A stretch of 64,000 nt of DNA from Rhineura floridana. Taxonomy: Eukaryota > Chordata > Lepidosauria > Squamata > Rhineuridae. The DNA lies in assembly GCF_030035675.1 (NCBI RefSeq), contig NC_084493.1, positions 24,281,822 through 24,345,821 on the forward strand. The letters are read 5' to 3'. Shown here piece by piece: positions 52,531-61,050 of this stretch (the first letter of the stretch is position 1; each line of letters begins with the position of its first letter). The notes beneath the pieces were generated by a model, which was not told the origin of the DNA, did no database searches, and worked only from the letters and a program-made list of their open reading frames with translations. A program made the position numbers and the translations under genes.

Positions 52531-52855
52531 AGCGGTGGTGGGAAGCCTCTGGTCCTCAGCTATTTCCCCCAAACCATGTCCACCTGTTCATCTACTGACA
52601 TTACTTGATGTCCTTTGGCTGATGATCCCCTGGCAACGGAGGCTCCTGAAGCCAGCAGGACTGAACCCGAGTTCAATCCTGCTAGGTGCTGCTTCACCCA
52701 ACCCTGCAGGTCAACGTTGACACTTGATGTCATCATGTCATCAGATGAGTGACATGTGAGTTACCCCATCCACCTGTCAAAGTTGGTCCACAGAGTTAGG
52801 AGTGGGAAGAGAAATATCTGGCCTGCCTGACCAAAAAGGTTGCCCACCCCTACCA
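52531..52855. mobile_element. hAT-like non-autonomous element
   Basis: Left 'cagcggtggtgggaagcctc' and right 'aaggttgcccacccctac' are loosely inverted ends. The interior module 'catccacctgtcaaagttgg' is shared with 1.6 and 1.98 kb. Confidence 0.5.
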
Positions 52856-53804
52856 TAGTGAGATGTGGTAGAGAGATCCAGGTAGGAGGGAATGGTATTA
52901 ATCATGCCTCCTACTAGAGGCTTCTAAAAAACCTAAGGGGCCCATCAGAAAAGGTAGACTTTGCCAATCGTTTGAGCACTGGGTTGTTGTGAGGCTGGAC
53001 CTCTGTGTCAAAAATAACCATTATGCAATAATTGCAGCCAGTAGGAGCAGTTCATTTGAGAATCATCTTGCTTGCCACAGAAAACTATCAATATCCATTG
53101 GCCAAATGATAACTGTGAATTAGCCATAAAAATCTTCATGGCTGCAAGCTAGAAAGTTCCCATCTCATCCATGCTCCAACCTAACTATATCTCATGGCTC
53201 CCACTGAAGAGAGAAAGAGAGACAGAGTGTGTAAAGGAAACAAACAAACCACTCCTTCCCCTTTCAATTTAATCTTTTGCAAATGGTTCAAATTATTTTT
53301 AATTGATTTTAGGTTTAAGCAATTTCAAGCTATGAAAGCAGCGGGGCTCTGGAGAAGTCAAGCCCTTCACTGTGTTGGCTGCAGATCAAATATTTCCTGC
53401 CTTAGAGGAAAGGAAACAAAAGGGGATAGCTTGTTTAATTTAATTCTGTGACCAAAAATAAAAAGCGTCTTGAAATAGCCTCAAGGATCTTGCTCCACAA
53501 GGTCCTAAGGGCCTTTTATTCCTTAAATTGTTACATGCCCTGAGTTTTAGAGATATGGCAAAGAATACAATGGTTGACCCCCTCCCCTCAAAAATGTGTT
53601 CTGGCAAAGTTCAAAAATGTGTTCTGCCTGTAATGAGCAAATTTCAACAGGTTCTTGTGGCATTCAAAAGCATAAATTGGGAAAGCTCTATCTGGTAAAC
53701 ATCTGCCTGTTATGCAGCTATTAATGGTACAGGTGAATTGTGGCCTTTTGGACCCATTAAAAATGTTCAGGTGTCATGTAGACAAATAAGGATTGTTAGG
53801 ATAT
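52856..53804. other. Intergenic stretch, nothing assigned
   Basis: No coding or repeat signal recognised; 'aaaaatgtgttctg' occurs twice near 53590-53625. Confidence 0.35.
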
Positions 53805-53993
53805 ATCCATATGACAGCGATAGAGAGGGATGTTTGAGTGTGTAGAAAGTAGCCTACTATACGAAGATTTCACATTTGTTGCTCTGTCCTTTTCTTGCCT
53901 CTGGTTCTGACCACAACTAGTATGTGGCCCCAGGAAGGTTGCCCACCAGGGAACATGGCCCTTGGATTGAAAAAGGTCCCCCATCCCTGCCCT
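53805..53993 (+). mobile_element. hAT-like element fragment, 'cctcaggcctgg' family (right half)
   Basis: 'gtgtagaaagtagcctacta', 'ccccaggaaggttgcccacc' and 'aaggtcccccatccctg' match the right half of the 36.3-kb copy. Confidence 0.6.
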
Positions 53994-54264
53994 AAAGAAT
54001 GTGTAAAAATGGGTTTGTTTGCTTTTTTTAAAAAAAGAATAAATTATGTTCAAATACTACAAAATGTAGCATTCTTCATAGTGGCGTCACAGGCACTATC
54101 CAATTGGCACTTGTGGTACTAACACATTAATGTACTAGCTTGCCCAGGGGGCCATCATTTTTTTCAGACAGCCCAGTATTGTGGCCTGTGCACTGGGAAC
54201 ATGTGATTTACATGCAACAGAAGAAAGACACTTGGATCCTGTACAACTCAGCAGTGGGAATGAA

Positions 54265-54366
54265 TAAAAAGGCTTCCCCCAGGCATCTGGTTGGCCACTG
54301 TGAGAACAGGATGCTGGACTAGATGGGCCACTGGCCTGATCCAGCAGGCTCTTCTTATGTTCTAAA
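54265..54366 (+). mobile_element. CR1/L3-type 3' terminus
   Basis: 'caggcatctggttggccact', 'ggatgctggactagatgggc' and 'gatccagcaggctcttctta'. It is only the last 100 bases, well preserved. Confidence 0.8.
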
Positions 54367-54472
54367 AGTATTTTTTTTAAAAAAAACCACCTAGAAAGGC
54401 CCTCACAAGCCGCAAGGTGGTAGCTGAGGAATAGTTCATATACCCTGAAAGTGAGACTACTTGATGGAAAGG

Positions 54473-54540
54473 CCCGTAGCTCAGTGGGTAGAGCTATGTT
54501 TTGCAGGCAAGAGAATCTAGGTTCTGTTCCCAACACAGGT
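54473..54540 (+). mobile_element. tRNA-Ala-derived SINE, head only
   Basis: 'cccgtagctcagtgggtaga' then box B-like 'ggttctgttccc'. It stops where a reverse LINE tail (54541-54690, '(ATT)n' then 'ctcagggcaatgtacaaaat') begins, so the LINE tail probably inserted into or truncated it. Confidence 0.65.
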
Positions 54541-54690
54541 ATTATTATTATTTTGCCTTCTATACACATATCTCAGGGCAATGTACAAAATATAATAGTC
54601 AACTAAAAACAGTTAAAAACAACACCAAAACCAGAATATGAATCTTAAAAAAAAAAATACAAAGTGGACACCCATGGCAGAGACTTATTG

Positions 54691-55148
54691 ACCCAGCTGG
54701 GAAAGCTTGTTGGAACATACATGCCTTCTGTTAATTCCAGAAAGTGCAGATAGCGGGTGCCTGTCGTAACTCTCCAGGAATGCTCTTCCACAGAACAGGG
54801 ACAGCCATACTGACAGCCAGGCTGTTGCTTCCTTTTCCCATACATTGAGTTGATTCACATGCGCCTTTGGCATGGCAGGCTGTGGGCTGACTGTGTAGTG
54901 GTTCTGCCCATGGTGGAGAGGCTACCCATCTGAACCCTTCCGTTCAAACGCAGGTAGTCAGCAAGCACATGTTCAGCCAAGATGCGCAAGTTCCTGCCTC
55001 TGAGCTCTCAATATGTCTACCGGCATTTTGAGCTTATGACTAACCACTTTGATGACAGCTCTGCTCACCGCAGGCATTGTTTTTATAACAAGTAAAACGT
55101 TCCATCTTAAAATTAGTACATGAATGAAGTGCTACCAAAGTAAAGCCT
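54691..55148. other. Intergenic stretch, nothing assigned
   Basis: No recognised feature. Confidence 0.35.
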
Positions 55149-55149
55149 A

Positions 55150-55292
55150 TGGCTCAGTTGGAGAACCTGTGGCGCTCCGGATGTTGTTGGACTCCAACTC
55201 CCATCAGCCTTGTCCAGTGTGGCCAATGGTCAACGATAACGAGAATTGTAGCCCAACAACATTCAGAGGACCACAGGTGCCCACCCCTGGCA
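55150..55292. mobile_element. Palindromic hAT-type MITE
   Basis: 'gttggagaacctgtggcgct' mirrors 'aggaccacaggtgcccaccc', with the core 'tgttggactccaactcccat'. Confidence 0.65.
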
Positions 55293-55985
55293 TATGCCTT
55301 CAATCTTTAGCATATGCACTTGGAAGCAAATCCCACAGAAATTATCAGAACTTGTTACCAAGTACACTTGCATAGGTCTGGGTTGCAAGGCAACTCCCTT
55401 GCAAATTTCTAATGTTATGCCACATGGTGAGGCTGTAAGTTAAATAAACATTTTTTTAAAAAAATGAGCAGAACACAGAATCAACAGTTTAATGATATTA
55501 AAACAAGATATGCAGGTTTTCTACTCCTGTTGTAAATACTACTACTACTAATAATAATAATATAGCAGATTTCAACCAAAGATTTTATGGTCTAGAATTT
55601 GGTGGCCAGGACTTTTATTCCTTTAATATTTGTTTAAAACAGGGTTTCTAAATTCATTGACCTCTTGAAAGTTGTTATCAATCCCAACCCAAATTCTTAG
55701 GAATGCAAAGGAAATAAAATCAAGGAATATCAATATATAATCAGCATTTATTAATCATCAATCACCATTACTAGGAATCATAAAATAAAAAAATAAGGAA
55801 ACATGACAAGTGAAAATAGTAATACCATACTTTTAATCTTCTCTGAGATGAATGGGTCTGATGGGCTTTAACAAGTGTATGATTACTGAGCTGTAGGTTT
55901 GCGAATTTGTCTTAAGTCACCACATTCTTCAATGTCCAGGCTGTTTCTGTTGTTCAGAAAAGCAAGGGGGTGGGCCCTGTACATG
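55293..55985. other. AT-rich intergenic stretch, nothing assigned
   Basis: A short (TAC)n/(TAA)n run lies near 55538-55561. No gene signal. Confidence 0.35.
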
Positions 55986-55993
55986 TACATGCC

Positions 55994-56473
55994 CTGGGGC
56001 GACTTATCCATTAGGCACAGTAGGCACAGTAGGCACAGTGCCTAGGGCCCACGATACTTTTAGGGGCCCACGGAAATGTTTCAATTTCTTTTAAAATCAG
56101 AAAAAAATGAACTTTTAGGGTCGAAGAGTACTGTACCTTTTAAGTAATCAAAACGGAGAACACTTTGATATATGCACTATTATTTTGTACTATAGTGAGA
56201 AGCTTAGTGACTGTAAACTGTATGGCCAATATGGCCTTGGCCATAGGCACCAACTGAATGATGGCGGATAGGAGGCCCACTTAGCTTCAGCGCAGTTTAC
56301 TTCTCGCAATAACCAAGATACATACTTCGACTGCATTGGTATAAAGAAGCTGGATTATATTCATCTTTATACCAACGCAGTCATAAAATATATTTTTAAA
56401 TATTTTTTTATGGAGGAAGGGGCCCACGAAGGCAAAAGTGCCTAGGGCCCAAGAAAGTCATAATGCGGCCCTG
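55994..56473. mobile_element. hAT element with intact 8-bp TSD
   Basis: 480 bases with ends CTGGGGCGACTTATCC and, on the opposite strand, CAGGGCCGCATTATG, flanked by the exact 8-mer tacatgcc (55986-55993 and 56474-56481). Subterminal 'gtgcctagggccca' occurs on both sides, in direct orientation near the right. The 9-mer ggcacagta is tandemly repeated near the left end (56015-56040). No protein. Confidence 0.9.
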
Positions 56474-56714
56474 TACATGCCCTTTATTTCTGAGGCTCAC
56501 GGTTCTTAATAATGTTTTCAGACTACACCTCTTTTCCACCCCAGCCCTTTCTCAACACTTAGGTCTTTATTCACCTACTGCACAGTCCCATCAACCGCAC
56601 GGGGTCAATATTGACCACTTTGCAAATACCCTGAAGGAATGTTGACTTTCTCCTGTCCTGAATAACAATCTGCAATCTGCCCAGATTCTCTCCTTTGCAT
56701 CAAGCTGCATTAAA

Positions 56715-56858
56715 AACATAAGTGTCTTGCTGGATTGGACTGAGCATCCTGCTTTCAATAGTGGCTAACTGGATGCCTCCAGGAAGCCCACAAGTAGCAC
56801 AGGAAGGCAACTACTGTCGTTTGTCCTTTCTCCCCATAGCAACTGGTACTCAAGGCTA
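56715..56858 (-). mobile_element. CR1/L3-type 3'-end fragment
   Basis: 'ttgctggattggactgagca', 'ctaactggatgcctccagga' and 'agcaactggtactcaagg' are the reverse of the CR1/L3 3' end. It directly precedes the L2-type element. Confidence 0.6.
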
Positions 56859-56875
56859 GATCACCTAGGGACAGG

Positions 56876-57961
56876 TTGGGGATTCTGTTGGTGTACCGTC
56901 CACCTTGCTGCCCAACAGACTCCCTAACTGAGCTGACGGAGGTGGTCTCGGAGATACTGTTGAGATCCCCCAGACTGTTAGTAATGGGGGATCTCAACAT
57001 TCATGCCGAGGCTACCTTATCTGGGGCAGCTCAGGACTTCATGGCCGCCATGACAACCATGGGGCTATCCCAGTATACCATTGGCCCCACCCATGTAGCA
57101 GGGCATACTCTAGACTTGGTTTTCGCAACTGGACAGGGAGACGGTGATCTGAATGTGGGGAGCTTTACATCAGTTCCTTTGTCATGGACAGATCACCGCT
57201 TGTTGAAGTTTAGACTCACAGCGACTTCTCCCCTCTGCAAGGGTGGAGGACCCATTAAGATGGTCCGCCCCCAGAGACTAATGAATCCGGATGGTTTTCA
57301 AAGGGCTCTGGGGAGTTTTCCAGCTGATAGGGCTGGCGCTCCTGTCAAAACCCTGGTTGAACTGTGGAATACAGAAACGACCCGGGCAGTTGACATGATC
57401 GCTCCTATGCGCCCTCTCCTATGTCGAGCTCATACAGCTCCATGATATACTCTGGAGCTGAGAGCAATGAAGCAACATAGGAGACGGCTTGAGTGCAAAT
57501 GGAGACGAACTCCTGACGGATGCAATTATACACTGGTAAGTGCCTATACCAAGTCATATTTAGGGGCAGTGAGAGCAGCAAAAAAGCAGTATTTTGCTGA
57601 TACTATTAAATCATCCCTCTGCCGTCCAGCGGAGCTTTTTAAAATTGTCCGTGGATTATTACATTCTGGCCCTAGGGACTTGGTAGAACCATCAGAGGCC
57701 CGCTGCAATGCTCTTGCTCGACACTTCCAAGATAAAATCTTTTGCATCCGTCGGGACTTGGACTCCAATGTTATTACAGTTGAATCAAACGAGGTATCCG
57801 GAACACAGTCTTGTCCTGATTTTTTGGATGAATTTCAGTGCAGCTTGAGGATGTTGACAAGGTGCTTGGACAGGTGCGTCCAACCACTTCTGTACTGGAT
57901 CCTTGCTCTTCTTGGCTATTTAAAGCTAGCAGGGATGGAACAGCCAGCTGGGCCAGGGTAG
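56876..57961 (+). pseudogene. L2-type endonuclease and linker region
   Basis: The C-terminal half of an AP-type endonuclease: LLVMGDLNIHAE (catalytic Asp/Asn motif), GHTLDLVFATG and SWTDHRLLKF (the conserved SDH, here TDH). The frame continues past one TGA (57443-57445) as YTLELRAMKQHRRRLECKWR. A one-base shift occurs near 57836, after which the expected DVDKVLGQVRPTTSVLDP lies in another frame. The N-terminal half of the nuclease is missing. Confidence 0.82.
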
Positions 57962-57987
57962 TGATTAATGCCTCATTATGAGAGGGA

Positions 57988-59391
57988 GTGGTCCCTGACT
58001 GCCTAAAAGAGGCGGTAGTGAGACCACTTCTGAAGAAATCTTCCCTGGACCGAGGAAACTATAACAATTATAGGCCGGTAACAAACATCCCATTTTTGGG
58101 CAAGGTCCTGGAACGAGTGGTTGCGGACCAGCTCCAGACACTCTTGGATGAGACTAATTATCTGGATCCATTTCAATCGGGTTTCAGGCCTGGTTTTGGC
58201 ATGGAGACAGCCTTGGTCGCCCTGTATGATGACCTCTGCCGGGAGAAAGACAGGGGGAGTGTAACTCTGTTGATTCTCCTTGATTTATCAGCGGCCTTTG
58301 ATACCATCGACCATGGTATCCTTCTGGGGAGACTCGCTGATTTGGGAGTTGGAGGTACTGCTTGGCAGTGGTTCTGCTCCTACTTGGCGGGTCGTCTCCA
58401 GAAGGTAGTGCATGGGGAGCATTGCTTGACACCCTGGGTCCTCCAGTATGGAGTTCCGCAGGGGTCAGTTCTATCCCCCATGCTTTTTAACATCTACATG
58501 AAGCCACTGGGTACGGTCATCAGGAGTTTTGGAGTGCGCTGTCACCAGTATGCTGATGACACGCAGCTCTACTTCTCCTTTTCATCTTTTTCAGGTGACG
58601 CTGTTGATGTGCTGAACCGGTTCCTGGTCGCGAGAATGGACTGGATGAGAGCTAATAAACTGAGGCTCAATCCAGACAAGACTGAAATGCTGTTAGTGGT
58701 TGGTTCTTCTGACCAAATGATGGATGTTCGACCTGTTCTGGACGGGGTTGCACTCCCCCTAAAAGAACAGGTTCGTAGCTTGGGCGTTCTCTTCGAACCA
58801 TCCTTGTCACTTGAGGCTCAGGTAGCCTCGGTGGCACAGACTGCTTTTTACCAACTTCGGTTAGTGGCCCAGCTACGCCCTTATCTAGACAGAGACAACC
58901 TTGCTTCAGTCGTTCATGCTCTGGTAACCTCTAAATTAGATTACTGTAATGCGCTCTACGTCGGGCTGCCTTTGAAGACGGTTCGGAAACTGCAGCTCGT
59001 GCAAAATGCAGTGGCCAGATTGTTAACTGGGACCAGGAGGTCCGAACATATAACACCGATTCTGGCCCACTTGCACTGGCTGCCTATATGTTTCCGGGCC
59101 CAATTCAAGGTGTTGGTTTTAACCTATAAAGCCTTACACGGCATGGGACCACAATACCTGTTGGAACGCCTCTCCCGATATGAACCTACCTGTACACTTC
59201 GGTCAACATCGAAGGCCCTCCTTCGGGCGCCTACTCAGAGAGAAGCTCGGAGGGTAGTGACAAGAAAAAGGGCCTTCTCAGTGATGGCCCCCGAGTTATG
59301 GAACGATCTCCCCCTTGAAATACGCCTGGCGCCAATGTTAATATCTTTTCAGCGCCAGGTTAAAACGTACCTCTTCTCCCAGGCATTTTAA
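57988..59391 (+). pseudogene. L2-type reverse transcriptase, open frame
   Basis: An uninterrupted frame of about 467 codons: PLLKKSSLDRGNYNNYRPVT (motif 1-2), [20 protein letters not shown] (motif A), [16 protein letters not shown] (motif B), [11 protein letters not shown] (catalytic YADD at 58549-58560), [12 protein letters not shown] and the C-terminal YLFSQAF. The preceding stop is a TGA at 57979-57981 where the family reads CGA or similar, so it is probably a decayed CpG. All catalytic residues I can check are present, yet the missing 5' end and upstream breaks make the element non-autonomous. Confidence 0.9.
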
Positions 59392-59631
59392 GCACATTTT
59401 AATTATGTTAATCTTTTTAATCAGTTAATCTTTTTGCATCATAACATCTTGTATTTACACATCATATTTATAGTATTTTAGTATATTAACAGTTCACTGT
59501 TGTATTTTTTTGAGTGTTTTTAATTTTATATGTGGTTTTAAATTGTATATTGGTTGTTTTATTCTGTTGTGAACCGCCCAGAGAGCTTCGGCTATGGGGC
59601 GGTATAGAAATTCAATAAATAAATAAATATC

Positions 59632-60115
59632 ACCTCTGGCCATGGAGGCTCTATATGGCATTGCCATTGCCAGTAGTGGTTGGTAGATCATGAATTTGGC
59701 AAATTTTCTTTTACCAATAAAAGTATGGTAGCGCAGTTGTGTGTTTCTAAACAACTAACCCTTAAAGGTCACAAAGGAGTGGGAAAGCTTTTGAGTTTAT
59801 CCAAAGTATGATGAGCTGGAAAACTTCTGATGGATTTGAAAGCTTGTTTGTGACCTTTTAGCTAGTTCAAATACAAATTCATTCTACTGTAGCATATTTG
59901 TTTCTTTATTTAGAAAGATCACGTCATGCATTTCAATCAAAGATTGGTTCACAAGTTGTTTTAAAGCAACAATGCTATAAAAACAATCTTTGGGATTTCC
60001 TGCTCCTAACGGATCCACACAGCTACATGTAATCACACACACACACACCTGGTAAAGCAAGCCAGTGTCTATCACCAAATCTTGCATCACTGAGTTCCCA
60101 GGTGGATTATGTGGG
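59632..60115. other. Intergenic stretch, nothing assigned
   Basis: AT-rich; a (CA)n run at 60031-60048. No gene signal. Confidence 0.35.
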
Positions 60116-60117
60116 AA

Positions 60118-60180
60118 CATACAAGATGCCTTATACTGAACCAGACCCTTGATCCATCAGTATTGTCGAAACTGCCTCTC
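60118..60180 (-). mobile_element. tRNA-Ala-derived SINE, 3' fragment
   Basis: 'acaagatgccttatactgaa' and 'ccagacccttgatccatcag' are the reverse of the SINE 3' end. Confidence 0.6.
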
Positions 60181-60626
60181 GCACCAGTTTTGGAGAAAAG
60201 AGATAAAAGCAAAACTCTGCTGGGTTCTTTCTTTACCCAAACACCCTTTAAATAACAACAACAACGATGGTGATTTATTGAATTATTGATTGTAACCCCC
60301 TTGGGGCTCGGATCTATAAAGGAGCCATGCACGTACACGACTAATATTTACATAGTGCCATCTATCCGCGTGGCTCCTTACAAAGTACAAAAAGGCAGGG
60401 TTCTGCCCCGAGCATTTCACACTCTTCAAAAGTCCAACAGACTGAGCAACTCCCATGCGAAAGCGCCTCGCCTACCGCCGACTCCCACCCAATTCTTTCG
60501 GGGAAAAGACGAGCAACCCCCGCCTCCTGTGAGGAAATAGCGCCTCTGTCGCCGCCTTTCCTTTCCCTCACAAGAAGGCCCCGCCCCTTCACTCGGCGGC
60601 GCTCTCCCAGAAAGCGAGCGATTGAC

Positions 60627-60638
60627 GGCGCGTGCGCA
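60627..60638 (-). promoter_or_regulatory. NRF-1-like site
   Basis: The reverse strand reads TGCGCACGCGCC, matching YGCGCAYGCGCR except for the last base. NRF-1 sites are common in promoters of cytochrome oxidase subunit genes. It lies about 335 bases upstream of the ATG, likely near the transcription start. Confidence 0.5.
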
Positions 60639-60971
60639 GCTCCGGGAGGTTTTCTCTCTCGCTTTCCCTCTCTTCTCTGTCTCCTCCCTTTTCTTTTTGA
60701 TGGGAGGGCAAAGGTTTGGCTGCCTTACGCCACCGTAGCCTCAGCCCCTCCCACTTTTGCCCTCGGAACGTCTCGACAGCGGGGAGTAGCGGCGCGTGGC
60801 TGTAAGAGAGGAACGGGCTGCCGGAAGCCAAGAAGCGAGCAGCTGCAGTAGCCGCGCGGGCGCGCGCCAGCCCACCGCCTCAGCCCTGCCGTCTTCTCTC
60901 TCCCTCTCCCGGCGCCACACACACGCACACCCGTTTACTTCACAGTCGCCCCTCTTTCTTTCTCCTCAGCC

Positions 60972-61050
60972 ATGTTGGCAGCCGCTCAGCTCCTCCGCCG
61001 CTGCGCCGCGCCCGCCCTCCGCGGCTTGGTCCCGAGGGCGTCCCCCGCAG
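60972..61050 (+). CDS. COX5A: COX5A exon 1 (mitochondrial targeting leader), partial gene
   Basis: COX5A is the nuclear-encoded subunit 5A of mitochondrial complex IV, on the matrix side of the inner membrane. Only exon 1 is in view. The first ATG of the island (context agccATGt) opens MLAAAQLLRRCAAPALRGLV followed by PRASPA, 26 codons plus one base, up to a strong donor CAG|GTGAGG at 61051. The leader is rich in Arg, Ala and Leu with no acid, as a mitochondrial presequence should be, and it resembles the human start MLGAALRRCA. Support also comes from position: human COX5A lies downstream of RPP25 in the same orientation. The mature protein is encoded by later exons beyond 64000. Another mitochondrial leader cannot be excluded from this exon alone. 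Confidence 0.7.

Larger units (their letters stand above)
56862..59629 (+). mobile_element. L2-type LINE, 2.8 kb, best copy in the window
   Basis: 5' truncated inside the endonuclease domain; it runs through the linker, reverse transcriptase, C-terminal region and 3' UTR to 'cgcccagagagcttcggcta', 'tggggcggtata' and an AATAAATA tail. The tail is the same as on the small fragments at 11.6, 17.7 and 37.0 kb, so this family is probably their source. Confidence 0.92.
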
